Of a stretch of 45,594 nt of DNA, positions 26,461 to 34,899 are shown piece by piece. Made by a program: the position numbers and the translations under genes. Source of the stretch: HGM05232 sp036661515 (lineage in GTDB: Bacteria; Bacteroidota; Bacteroidia; Bacteroidales; Muribaculaceae); assembly GCA_036661515.1 (NCBI GenBank), contig JAVWYO010000005.1, positions 1 through 45,594 of the forward strand, given 5' to 3'. Position 1 is the stretch's first letter; every line of letters begins with the position of its first letter. Under the pieces are notes generated by a model. The model worked only from the letters and a program-made list of their open reading frames with translations. It was not told the DNA's origin and did not search any database.

Positions 26461-27708
26461 ATGACAAAACAACAATATAACATAAGCGAAAATAATTTTG
26501 AACAGTGCATCAAGTGTACGATATGCACGGTGTATTGTCCAGTTTCGGCTGTTAATCCTAATTATCCTGGACCAAAGCAATCGGGACCAGATGGGGAGCG
26601 ATTTCGCTTAAAAGAGCCATTGTTTTATGATGAGTCTTTGAAAGACTGTTTAAATTGCAAGCGTTGTGAGGTGGCTTGTCCATCAAATGTGAGGATTGGA
26701 GATATAATACAATCAGCACGCATAAAATATAGCAGGAAGAAGCCAAAACTTCGTGACATCATGCTCGCAAATACTGATATCGTAGGTACAATGTCGTCGG
26801 CTTTTTCGCCTATTGTAAATGCCACGTTAGCTATTAAGCCAGTAAAATTGATAATGGACGGTGTGTTACAAATAGATCATCGCCGCTCATTTCCAAAATA
26901 TTCGTCAGAGAAATTTGAGACCTGGTATCATAAAAATGCTGAGGCAACGCAGGATTTATATAAAAAACATGTGAGCTATTTTCATGGATGCTATGTAAAT
27001 TATAATTTCCCGTCACTGGGTAAAGATCTTGTGAAGATAATGAATGCAGTGGGATATGGTGTGCATCTTCTTGAAAAGGAAAAATGCTGTGGTGTTGCAT
27101 TAATTTCTAATGGATTAATAAAGCAAGCAACTAAGCAAGCAACACAAAATATAGCATCAATAAGGAAATCGGTTATTGATAAAAAAATGCCAGTAATTAC
27201 GACTTCATCAACTTGCACATTTACGATACGTGATGAATATCCACACTTGCTTGGTATAGAGAATGAAGATGTGCATAATTCGGTAGAATTAGCGACACGC
27301 TTTTTGTATCGACTTATTGACTCAGGAGCTGTGAAACTTACTTTTCGTAGTGATTATAAGAAGCGCGTAGCTTATCACACCCCTTGCCACATGGAAAAAC
27401 TTGGTTGGTCGATTTATTCTACCTCACTACTTCGCATGATTCCTAATATAGACTTTGTAATGCTTGATTCATTATGTTGTGGTATTGCAGGGACTTATGG
27501 GTTTAAAAAGGAGAATTATGCTACGTCGCAAAACATAGGAGAAAGTTTATTTAATAAAATCGAGGACGCAAAAGTAGATTGCGTAGCTACCGATTGTGAA
27601 ACGTGCAAATGGCAAATAGAAATGTCAACAACGGCAAAGGTATTCAATCCTATTTCGATTATCGCCGATGCCCTTGACGTGGAAGCCACAAAGAAATTAA
27701 ACAAATAG
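26461..27708 (+). CDS. glpC: Anaerobic glycerol-3-phosphate dehydrogenase subunit C
   Basis: GlpC is the iron-sulfur subunit that links GlpAB to the membrane and hands electrons to menaquinone. Two CxxCxxCxxxCP clusters bind [4Fe-4S] centres (CIKCTICTVYCP near 16-27 and CLNCKRCEVACP near 62-73). Two CCG domains follow, with CCGVALISNG and CCGIAGTYGF. An in-frame GTG at 26458 would add one residue; the ATG at 26461, preceded by GAGGG, is chosen (415 residues). A transporter of the substrate follows after 42 nt. Confidence 0.95.
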   Translation: MTKQQYNISENNFEQCIKCTICTVYCPVSAVNPNYPGPKQSGPDGERFRLKEPLFYDESLKDCLNCKRCEVACPSNVRIGDIIQSARIKYSRKKPKLRDIMLANTDIVGTMSSAFSPIVNATLAIKPVKLIMDGVLQIDHRRSFPKYSSEKFETWYHKNAEATQDLYKKHVSYFHGCYVNYNFPSLGKDLVKIMNAVGYGVHLLEKEKCCGVALISNGLIKQATKQATQNIASIRKSVIDKKMPVITTSSTCTFTIRDEYPHLLGIENEDVHNSVELATRFLYRLIDSGAVKLTFRSDYKKRVAYHTPCHMEKLGWSIYSTSLLRMIPNIDFVMLDSLCCGIAGTYGFKKENYATSQNIGESLFNKIEDAKVDCVATDCETCKWQIEMSTTAKVFNPISIIADALDVEATKKLNK

Positions 27709-27750
27709 AATCACATTAATAATATTTATTTACTTTAACAGACCTATATC

Positions 27751-29094
27751 ATGCAGAATTTTATGTCTCCTCCAGCACACAAGCCAGAAATGGCTGCTGA
27801 AAAGGTGGATTCCAAGTACAAAGCCATGCGTTGGCAGGTGTTCATTGGTATCTTCGTTGGTTATGCAGGCTACTATCTTGTTCGCAAGAACTTTACGATG
27901 GCTATGCCCGAACTTGAAAGCATGGGCTTTGACCATGCAGCTTTAGGATTTGCTATATCAGCAAATGCGATAGCTTATGCTCTTTCAAAATTTTTGATGG
28001 GCAGTGTTTCCGACCGAAGCAATGCACGTTATTTCCTTCCACTGGGATTACTATTTGCAGCGTTTGCCACATTTATTCAAGGAACAAAAATTGGATATTC
28101 TTCAATCGCAGTAATGTTTACTTTACAATTTCTCATTGGTTGGTTTCAGGGTATGGGGTGGCCTCCATGTGGAAGAGTGATGACACACTGGTTCTCAATC
28201 AAAGAACGAGGGACTAAAATGTCGATATGGAACTGTGCTCACAATGTAGGTGGAGCACTTGTAGGACCAATGGCAGCTTATGGTATGATATGGTTTGGCG
28301 GATGGGAACATGGAACATTTTGGTTTCCAGCAATTGTAGCCCTACTCATAGCTGGTATTGCATTTCTGTTAATTCGTGACACGCCTCAATCGTGTGGCTT
28401 ACCATCAATTGAAAAGTGGCGTAACGATTATCCTAAAAATTATAGTGTGAAGCAAGAAGAAGTGCTTACTACTAAAGAAATATTCTTCAAATATGTACTT
28501 AATAACAAGATGTTATGGTATATCGCAATAGCTAATGCCTTTATTTATATGGTTCGTTATGGCTGTCTTGACTGGGCACCTACATATCTACAAAATGTGA
28601 AAGGTTATGATATTAAACAGATAGGTTGGGCATATTTTGCATACGAGTTTGCAGCTATTCCTGGTACTCTTATCTGTGGCTGGTTGAGTGATAAAATTTT
28701 CAAGGGACGTCGTGCAATAACTACAATGATATATATGGTGCTTGTAGCTATCTTTATCATTATTTATTGGCTCAATCCCGCAGGACATCAACTAATAGAT
28801 GTAATTTGCTTGATTGCAATAGGATTCCTTATTTATGGTCCCGTTATGCTTATCGGAGTTCAAGCTCTTGACCTTGCACCAAAGAATGCTGCTGGAACGT
28901 CGGCAGGATTGACTGGCTTCTTTGGCTACTTCTTTGGAACGGCATTACTTGCAAACATAGGTGTAGGTTTTGCAGTTGACCATCTCGGCTGGAATTGGTA
29001 CTTTATTATGATGATTGCAGCATGTGCATTGGCATTCTTCTTTGTAAGTTTTACTTATAATGAGGAGAAATATTTACTAAAGAATAAACAATAA
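27751..29094 (+). CDS. glpT: Glycerol-3-phosphate transporter (MFS, GlpT)
   Basis: A 447-residue major facilitator superfamily antiporter with about twelve transmembrane segments, importing glycerol-3-phosphate in exchange for phosphate. Organophosphate:phosphate antiporter features are visible: YLVRKNFTMAMP near 42-53, GWFQGMGWPPCGRVMTHWFS near 131-150 and YGCLDWAPTYLQ near 270-281. GlpT and UhpT are close relatives; the linkage to glpABC and a GDPD decides for GlpT. It is followed by a perfect hairpin with a T-run. Confidence 0.93.
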   Translation: MQNFMSPPAHKPEMAAEKVDSKYKAMRWQVFIGIFVGYAGYYLVRKNFTMAMPELESMGFDHAALGFAISANAIAYALSKFLMGSVSDRSNARYFLPLGLLFAAFATFIQGTKIGYSSIAVMFTLQFLIGWFQGMGWPPCGRVMTHWFSIKERGTKMSIWNCAHNVGGALVGPMAAYGMIWFGGWEHGTFWFPAIVALLIAGIAFLLIRDTPQSCGLPSIEKWRNDYPKNYSVKQEEVLTTKEIFFKYVLNNKMLWYIAIANAFIYMVRYGCLDWAPTYLQNVKGYDIKQIGWAYFAYEFAAIPGTLICGWLSDKIFKGRRAITTMIYMVLVAIFIIIYWLNPAGHQLIDVICLIAIGFLIYGPVMLIGVQALDLAPKNAAGTSAGLTGFFGYFFGTALLANIGVGFAVDHLGWNWYFIMMIAACALAFFFVSFTYNEEKYLLKNKQ

Positions 29095-29105
29095 AACAAT
29101 ATAGA

Positions 29106-29144
29106 AATGCACGTTTCTATAAATAATATTAACGTGCATTTTTT
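29106..29144 (+). terminator. Intrinsic terminator after glpT
   Basis: A perfect 10-bp stem (AATGCACGTT 29106-29115 with AACGTGCATT 29131-29140), a 15-nt loop and six T. It lies 12 nt after glpT yet before two same-strand, functionally linked genes with no clear promoter of their own, so partial read-through is likely. Confidence 0.8.
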
Positions 29145-29192
29145 AAATAAACAATGACAACAATAATCCCTTAATTCAAATTTTTAAACCTT

Positions 29193-30587
29193 ATGCTAAA
29201 GAATTTTTCCCGCTTAGGCATTACATGTGGTATTGCCATAGTAGCATTTTCTTCTTGTGAAAATCAAGATTTCACAAATGAGAATGTCGATGTGACCAAA
29301 GTTCAGGTCAATCAAATCTCTCCGGAGATGGCCAAAGTACGAGATTATGTTCCAAAGTTTGCTGTAATGGCTCACCGTGGATCTACCTTCTGGACACCAG
29401 AAGAGACCGAAGCTGCTTATCGTTGGGCTCGTGAGATGGGAGCCGACTATCTTGAAGCCGACCTACAATGCACCAAAGATGGTGTAATCCTTGCTCTTCA
29501 TGATGACAATCTAAGACGTACCACCAATATTGAAAATATATATGGTGAAGATGTTCCAAGAGAAAGAAAAGCATATTATATGCGTCATGGAATGACCGAT
29601 GCAGAAGCAGAAGCACAATATGTAAAAGACCGTGCTGGATTTACTCCATACTATGCAAATTCATACATGTATGAAGAATTAGTTAAACTTGATGCTGGTG
29701 CATGGTTTAATCAAACAAGTATTGAGCAAGCACGTCCAGGTTTTGTTAATCAACATCAATACATTTCATCGCTTGAAGACCTTATCATGTATGCAAAAGG
29801 TAATAAGCTAAAAAGAAATGCAAATGGCGAACGTGTGTTTACTGTAACAGGAAGTTCAAAAGATAAATCTATTAAGTATCATTTTGAATATATAGCTGAT
29901 AATGTTGATAGAGGTAACCGTCCTGGAATTTACATCGAATTTAAGGAATCATGGTTGAATCCTTCAACATTTGAAACAGATGTTTATAACGAACTTGATC
30001 GTTTAAATTTCAATATTATTACTAAACCAGAATCACCCACAGCACCATTCTATCTTAATGGTAAAGTGAACGTTGGTAACACTAATGGTAAAGTTGTTCT
30101 CCAAACATTCTCTCTTGAAAGTTTACGTCGTTCAGCTGATAAATTTCAAGGAAAAATACCAATGTGTTTCTTGTTATGGCAAGGTGGTGGCGCAACAGAT
30201 TTGAAGCTAAATACACCAGCAGGATATGCCTCATTTGTGAATCTTGGTGTTGAGTTTAAAGCTCATATCATAGGCCCATCAATTGCAGGTGCACCAAATA
30301 ATTACCCAGAAATGGTTAATCCTTGGCAAGATTATTTGATTAAAAAGTCAGGCCTTTTAAATCACCCATATTCTTTCGACTCTCGTGAGCAAATGAATAA
30401 ATATTTTGGATTATATAATTTTGGTATTAATGGTGGTCAATTATTCAATCCTCCATACCTTGATGGTGCATTTACAAATCGTTCTGAAATGACTATTCAA
30501 TTCTTTATAGATCAAAAAGTGCGCAAAGCACCAGCACCACAAACCGTGCCAGATCCTGAGAAGTTGTTAACAGAATTGGGATACTAA
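29193..30587 (+). CDS. glpQ: Lipoprotein glycerophosphodiester phosphodiesterase (GlpQ-like)
   Basis: A 464-residue GDPD that hydrolyses glycerophosphodiesters to glycerol-3-phosphate and an alcohol. The lipobox FSSC puts the lipidated Cys at 22, and the acidic residues just after it (ENQDF) are compatible with surface export in Bacteroidetes, though not proof. Catalytic motifs: HRGS with H61 and R62, E88 and D90 in YLEADLQCTKDG, and H103 in LHDDNLRRTTN. The extra 100 or so residues over the minimal barrel are insertions in the middle. It supplies substrate to GlpT and GlpABC. Confidence 0.93.
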   Translation: MLKNFSRLGITCGIAIVAFSSCENQDFTNENVDVTKVQVNQISPEMAKVRDYVPKFAVMAHRGSTFWTPEETEAAYRWAREMGADYLEADLQCTKDGVILALHDDNLRRTTNIENIYGEDVPRERKAYYMRHGMTDAEAEAQYVKDRAGFTPYYANSYMYEELVKLDAGAWFNQTSIEQARPGFVNQHQYISSLEDLIMYAKGNKLKRNANGERVFTVTGSSKDKSIKYHFEYIADNVDRGNRPGIYIEFKESWLNPSTFETDVYNELDRLNFNIITKPESPTAPFYLNGKVNVGNTNGKVVLQTFSLESLRRSADKFQGKIPMCFLLWQGGGATDLKLNTPAGYASFVNLGVEFKAHIIGPSIAGAPNNYPEMVNPWQDYLIKKSGLLNHPYSFDSREQMNKYFGLYNFGINGGQLFNPPYLDGAFTNRSEMTIQFFIDQKVRKAPAPQTVPDPEKLLTELGY

Positions 30588-30632
30588 TAGTAAATTCATA
30601 ACAATAATATAAATTAATTGAATCCATAGAAT

Positions 30633-31979
30633 ATGAAAAAATATATTTTATTACCAGTATTGGCTACTTTAGCTCTATCTGGGAATATGGCAGTTGCTCA
30701 AGATTTTGACACTAACCCAGTAATAAAAATAGATAATAAGGAAGAGAGCTTGCGCTTTACAGTAGGAGCTCGCTTCATGGCAGATGCTGCTTATTATAAT
30801 AGCGATTTTACTCCAGTAAAATCGGGTGTAGCAATTACCGATGCACGTATTCGTACATCGATGACCTATAAAGATTGGTACTTTTATGCTGACTTTGATT
30901 TTTCAAAAGGTAAATTCAGCCAAAAGAACATTTTCTTGCAATATTCATTTAACAATGACGAACTCAATCATCATGTAATAAAAGCTGGTTATTTCAATAA
31001 TCCAGCAACGATGGGTAATTGCACCAGTCGTGGTAGCCTACATTTTATTTCACGTTCGTCGGCTGTAAATGCTTTGGCTCCTGGTCGTGAACTTGGTGTT
31101 GCTTATAAATTTTATAACGACAAATTCTTTGCTTATCAAGGCGTATTTGCTGAAAACAAATATAACGACCAGATAAGTGGATATCAAGGGATAGCAGCAG
31201 GTGGACGTTGGTTGTATATGCCTATCAACAATGATGAAAACACATTGCATATTGGTGCATCTTTCCGTTATTCAAATATTCGCACAGGCGAAGTAACAAA
31301 TAACGTTATGAAGACTAACCTTGAGCTTGGCTCATCATTAGAAACTTATGTTGACCCTACAACACAATTCCTATCGGCTTCATTGCCTTGGGCTAAAAAT
31401 GTATTTAATGTAGGTGCAGAAGCTCTTTATCGTACCGATAAATTCTTTGCACGTGGTGAATACCTCTTTAAGCACGTAACTAAAGAACGCGATGATAAGA
31501 CATTGTTCCTTAACCAACTTGGTGGAGCATTCTCTTGGACAACTCTTGAGTCATGGCAAAAAGGTAATCCACTTGGTGCAAATTCATTCCATGGTGGTTA
31601 TCTTGAAGCTGGTTATCAAATATTTGGCAAAGGATATAAATATGACAAGGCTGAAGGCTTACTTGGTGGCCTTGGTGGACAATCACTTGAAGTAGTAGCG
31701 CGTTATAGCTATACTGGTCTTAATGACATTGTAGCTGGTGAATTTTATGTTCCTGGACGCGACCAATATTATCCAAATGGAGTGATTGCTGATTATCCTG
31801 CAACATCTAAGAGCGTTGGTGGTGGTAATATGCACTCTGTGACATTGGGAGCAAACTATGCCTTTAATAAATTTGCACAAGTAATGTTAGATTATACATA
31901 CAATAAACTTAGTCGTGATAAATTTGGGTATGACAAAAATTTCCATGTTTTACAAGCACGCTTAATGTTCTCGTTCTAA
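30633..31979 (+). CDS. Outer-membrane porin, OprO/P-like
   Basis: A 448-residue outer-membrane beta-barrel of the phosphate-selective porin O/P family. An Sec signal peptide with cleavage after AVAQ (near residue 23) precedes a barrel with alternating aromatic strands such as YKDWYFYADFDFSKGK, VNAL.. PGRELGVAY and the terminal RLMFSF ending in Phe, the outer-membrane assembly signature. It is last in the glp run, so import of glycerophosphodiesters or glycerol-3-phosphate across the outer membrane is the inferred role; specificity is not proven. Confidence 0.85.
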   Translation: MKKYILLPVLATLALSGNMAVAQDFDTNPVIKIDNKEESLRFTVGARFMADAAYYNSDFTPVKSGVAITDARIRTSMTYKDWYFYADFDFSKGKFSQKNIFLQYSFNNDELNHHVIKAGYFNNPATMGNCTSRGSLHFISRSSAVNALAPGRELGVAYKFYNDKFFAYQGVFAENKYNDQISGYQGIAAGGRWLYMPINNDENTLHIGASFRYSNIRTGEVTNNVMKTNLELGSSLETYVDPTTQFLSASLPWAKNVFNVGAEALYRTDKFFARGEYLFKHVTKERDDKTLFLNQLGGAFSWTTLESWQKGNPLGANSFHGGYLEAGYQIFGKGYKYDKAEGLLGGLGGQSLEVVARYSYTGLNDIVAGEFYVPGRDQYYPNGVIADYPATSKSVGGGNMHSVTLGANYAFNKFAQVMLDYTYNKLSRDKFGYDKNFHVLQARLMFSF

Positions 31980-32008
31980 AAACCTTAAATCGTAAAGATT
32001 ATTAGTCA

Positions 32009-32041
32009 ATGAGGCTGTCTATTTGGTATAGACAGCCTCAT
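32009..32041. terminator. Hairpin terminator between porin and higA-like gene
   Basis: A perfect 14-bp stem (32009-32022 with 32028-32041) and 5-nt loop TTGGT lie 30 nt past the porin stop and 28 nt beyond the convergent antitoxin stop. The T-tract is weak, but the stem is strong and suitable for both directions. Confidence 0.75.
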
Positions 32042-32068
32042 ATTGTTAATACAGAGTAGGTAATTGTA

Positions 32069-33196
32069 TCAATTAATGCTTTTTATAATATTGCTTTTTA
32101 TTGAATAAAAATTGATGTCGTATTTATAAAAGCCAAACACAATAGTGGGATTAATGTTATATTCTTTTGAAAAACGTTTTATGGGTTCTTGAATTTTATG
32201 GGGCGAAATATTTTTACATTCTTTCATGAATTGTTTCCATAATAATTCTGGTATTAAAGACTGCCTTGCAAATTTGTTAGCTTCAATCTCATACATCTCT
32301 TTAGAACCAAAGATTGAGACTTTTCCATAAATATAATTTAGAGGCTTAATATGATTGATTATATGGCAAAGCTCGTGCATAATAGCAAACGCAAAGTTGT
32401 CAATATTTTGAAGTCTCAAAGTTAAGACCATTGTTGGGTTTTGGCTTTCAGCTAACCAGAAAGAAAATCCATCAATAGGTGTTTTATCGAATTTATTTAC
32501 AACAATAAAATTTATGCCATATTTATTTAATACCTTTTCAGTACGGTTTATAGTATCACAATTTTCAGTGAAAATTTTGTTTAACTCCCTTATTAAGGCA
32601 TTTAAATTGGCTTTGTCAAATTTTCTATTTAGAGCTGGTAATGAAAGAGATTTGTAATAGGTATAATTTTTCCAGCAAAAAAGATTAGTTTTATTCTCAC
32701 TAAGTTTTTCAGATTTTTTAAAATAAGCATAGTCTTCGTTCTCTTCTGCATATTTTTTTAAAAAATCATCAACTGTTTTTACTTTGAATATTTCCCATGT
32801 CATGTTAATATTTTCAGAAATATTTTCAGTAAACAATCCCAATTTTTTAAAGCGCCCTACTGTGATGTATTGTGAGATAACACGCCATATTTCTATGTCT
32901 TTTTTTTGTTTTATAATGCGTATATCCAATGCTTCTTTGTCAATGTCATAGTTGTTTTGGAGTTTTAACCAATGACTTGCTTTAATATCTAAAGCACTTT
33001 CCAATAAAATGGCTGTTTGTGTTGTAATATTACGTTTCTCTTTTATTATATCATTGAGCACTGACGTTTGCATGTCCATAAGAGATGCTAAGTCTTTTTG
33101 TGTCATTGAGCGGGCTTTGAGTTCGTCTTTGATCAACTCTCCCGGATGAATAGCCACAAATGGAGTAATCTCGTTTAAATTGATTTTAGTCGTCAT
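32069..33196 (-). CDS. HigA-like antitoxin fused to ImmA/IrrE-type metallopeptidase
   Basis: A 375-residue two-domain protein. Residues about 13-85 are a HigA-type XRE helix-turn-helix domain (HPGELIKDELKARSMTQKDLASLMD, then LNDIIKEKRNIT), and residues about 225-345 form an ImmA/IrrE (M78) peptidase domain with HELCH at 274-278 and the acidic third ligand in EIEANKFA (E303/E305). The toxin gene lies upstream, and the two reading frames overlap by 11 nt. Stand-alone HigA proteins are near 100 residues, so the peptidase is an extra domain. The N-terminus probably neutralises the toxin and represses the operon, while the peptidase role is unknown. The coding sequence is visibly more AT-rich than its neighbours. 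Confidence 0.87.
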   Translation of the reverse strand: MTTKINLNEITPFVAIHPGELIKDELKARSMTQKDLASLMDMQTSVLNDIIKEKRNITTQTAILLESALDIKASHWLKLQNNYDIDKEALDIRIIKQKKDIEIWRVISQYITVGRFKKLGLFTENISENINMTWEIFKVKTVDDFLKKYAEENEDYAYFKKSEKLSENKTNLFCWKNYTYYKSLSLPALNRKFDKANLNALIRELNKIFTENCDTINRTEKVLNKYGINFIVVNKFDKTPIDGFSFWLAESQNPTMVLTLRLQNIDNFAFAIMHELCHIINHIKPLNYIYGKVSIFGSKEMYEIEANKFARQSLIPELLWKQFMKECKNISPHKIQEPIKRFSKEYNINPTIVFGFYKYDINFYSIKSNIIKSIN

Positions 33197-33509
33197 AATG
33201 GTCTGATATTTCTATTAAATATATTTCGGTAATAATTATTGAGTTTTCGGTGGTGCTACTTTTGAATAAAAGCCTCCATCTTTTATTGCATCGTACTGAT
33301 TCTATTCCTTTAAGGTTACCCTTAAGTTGTTCATAGTTAAGACTATTTATCCTATAAAGATCTTCAATACGATTAACGGCTTTGATATGTTGTACGGCTT
33401 TTACATATCCTCTAATGACATCTTTTGGGAGCTTTCTGTATTTCTTATTTGTAGTGTAGCCGTCACGTAATAATTCCAAAAGAGATTCATCTTTAATATA
33501 TACGTTCAT
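33186..33509 (-). CDS. HigB-type (RelE/ParE fold) toxin
   Basis: A 107-residue small basic protein of the HigB (plasmid maintenance killer) family, RelE/ParE fold. The C-terminal half NLKGIESVRCNKRWRLLFK (near 65-83) is the typical active core with R and K residues expected of ribosome-dependent mRNA interferases. The N-terminal helix pair (residues 10-45) also fits. The toxin-before-antitoxin order matches higBA. It overlaps the antitoxin start, supporting coupled expression. Substrate codon preference cannot be inferred. Confidence 0.85.
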   Translation of the reverse strand: MNVYIKDESLLELLRDGYTTNKKYRKLPKDVIRGYVKAVQHIKAVNRIEDLYRINSLNYEQLKGNLKGIESVRCNKRWRLLFKSSTTENSIIITEIYLIEISDHYDD

Positions 33510-33526
33510 TCAGATAAAATTGTTTG

Positions 33527-33558
33527 CAAATATAGTATTAATTCAATTCAAATGCAAA
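33527..33558 (-). promoter_or_regulatory. Promoter of the toxin-antitoxin pair
   Basis: On the minus strand TTTG (33558-33555), a 20-nt spacer and TATATTTG (33534-33527) match the Bacteroides consensus fully. The start site lies about 10 nt upstream of the toxin ATG. Confidence 0.65.
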
Positions 33559-33563
33559 TAATA

Positions 33564-33581
33564 ATTATCAAATCTGATAAT
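33564..33581. promoter_or_regulatory. 7-bp-arm palindrome upstream of toxin promoter
   Basis: ATTATCA and TGATAAT flank the 4-nt spacer AATC, immediately beyond the -33 element. It could be the antitoxin operator or the hairpin ending the VOC-fucosyltransferase transcript from the right. Confidence 0.4.
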
Positions 33582-33600
33582 ATTCCTTGTGGTTTGTGTT

Positions 33601-33993
33601 TTATTCGGTGATTTCGATTAGATTTCCCTCTGGGTCTAAGACTTGACTTTCGTAGTATCCGTCGCCTGTGGTGCGTGGCTCGCTGGCTATTTTGTAATTG
33701 TCTGTGCGTAGGTGGTTTGTGAGTGTGTTTACGGCGTTAATACTGCCTACAGAGATTGCAAAATGTGCAAGCCCTTTTAGTAAATATTTGGTTTCTTGTG
33801 ACTGGCTGGCTATGTCTGGACAGTGCATTAATTCAATGCGTGTTTCACTATCTGGAAATGATAGAAAATAAGACGCATATTGCTTTTTCTCATTAATATA
33901 TATTTTGCTACGTGTCATGGAAAAATATGTCATGTAAAACATACTCATTTCCTCTAAATCTTCAACCCATATTGCGAGATGATCTATTTTCAT
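33601..33993 (-). CDS. VOC-fold (glyoxalase/bleomycin-resistance-like) protein
   Basis: A small vicinal-oxygen-chelate protein, about 130 residues from the chosen start. MKIDHLAIWVEDLEEMSMFY is the normal VOC beginning, and the paired half-modules end with GDGYYESQVLDPEGNLIEI; metal-ligand-type His and Glu residues (DHLAI, RIELMH, AHFAIS, NLIEIT) are seen. The longer frame from 34062 runs into the fucosyltransferase gene and has no VOC features, so the ATG at 33993, two nucleotides after that gene's stop, is chosen. Substrate unknown; a lactoylglutathione lyase-like or antibiotic-related role is possible but not shown. Confidence 0.85.
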   Translation of the reverse strand: MKIDHLAIWVEDLEEMSMFYMTYFSMTRSKIYINEKKQYASYFLSFPDSETRIELMHCPDIASQSQETKYLLKGLAHFAISVGSINAVNTLTNHLRTDNYKIASEPRTTGDGYYESQVLDPEGNLIEITE

Positions 33994-33995
33994 GA

Positions 33996-34871
33996 TTAAT
34001 CGATTGGCAGTGTTATCCATGATTGTGGAATGATGTCGGGGGTGGGTGTGTGTCGATACCATATTGCTGGAGCTATTACTATTTTATCGGGATTTGTATT
34101 GAGATATGCTCCCCACCAGCTAAAGCTGCTATTAGCAATTATAATATGCTTGCAAAGGCTCATTAGGTGCAGGTCGTTATAGCTTTCTTCACCTTTGTTC
34201 CACTCAATAAATGTAGCGTTTTCGAGGGGTATGTTTTTATGAGCCCATTTGATGTCGTCAGAGAAAATGAAAAAATGAGGATTTAAGATGTGAGCATTTA
34301 TGTGTGCAATAGCCCAGTTGTAATATTCGAGAGAACATATTGATCCTATCTCTTCCCATCGGCGTTTTTTTGTGTAATCGCCACGGCGAATGTGTATTGC
34401 TACTGATTGACATTTGGCGATTGCATCGGCACATATTTGATTTTCGGGAGAGAATGGTTGTCGAAATGTAAATTGCGCTTTTACCTCGTCCGAAATATTA
34501 TCAAAGTAACGCCATGATTGCCAAAATCCCTGAAAGTAGGTGTCTTGCATTTTCAATATATCTTTTTGATAATTGAAATTAGGCTCTTTAAGTAGTGTCC
34601 CAATTGTGTTACGGCTTATTTTAAATACGTTTCTACGTAGTGATGCCCAAAAGCTCTTTGAAGTGTCTGCAATTAAATTAACTTGCTCTTTTGTGGCGTA
34701 AACTGGCTCAATGGCATATACCTTTTGTAGCTCATATCCTTGATGATGTTTCCGATATAAAAATTCAGATGTGTCGATAGCTACTTTTTCTCCTTCGTGC
34801 TTTAGCGCAAGATAAAAGGCATATTGAAACATTTGATTTCCGAGTCCTGCTGATATTCTAACTATATTCAT
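33996..34871 (-). CDS. Alpha-1,2-fucosyltransferase-like GT11 enzyme
   Basis: A 291-residue family 11 glycosyltransferase. The nucleotide-binding HIRRGDY motif lies at 160-166 and the second family motif NSSFSWWGAYLN at 247-258; the N-terminus RISAGLGNQMFQYAF (5-19) is also diagnostic. Such enzymes transfer L-fucose from GDP-fucose in alpha-1,2 linkage to galactose in surface glycans, although some GT11 members have other acceptors. There is no neighbouring polysaccharide gene cluster. It is co-directional with the VOC gene and is preceded by its own promoter candidate. Confidence 0.88.
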   Translation of the reverse strand: MNIVRISAGLGNQMFQYAFYLALKHEGEKVAIDTSEFLYRKHHQGYELQKVYAIEPVYATKEQVNLIADTSKSFWASLRRNVFKISRNTIGTLLKEPNFNYQKDILKMQDTYFQGFWQSWRYFDNISDEVKAQFTFRQPFSPENQICADAIAKCQSVAIHIRRGDYTKKRRWEEIGSICSLEYYNWAIAHINAHILNPHFFIFSDDIKWAHKNIPLENATFIEWNKGEESYNDLHLMSLCKHIIIANSSFSWWGAYLNTNPDKIVIAPAIWYRHTPTPDIIPQSWITLPID

Positions 34872-34891
34872 AAGGGTATTATAATTGGTTC

Positions 34892-34899
34892 CAAAGATA
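34892..34899 (-). promoter_or_regulatory. Candidate -7 element for the GT11-VOC pair
   Basis: TATCTTTG on the minus strand matches TAnnTTTG exactly and predicts a start about 15 nt upstream of the fucosyltransferase ATG. No clear -33 TTTG is seen. Confidence 0.4.

Noticed and set aside
33994..34062. Longer N-terminus for the VOC gene starting at 34062
   Set aside because: The extra 23 residues overlap the fucosyltransferase and do not resemble VOC proteins; ATG at 33993 fits both the fold and the spacing.
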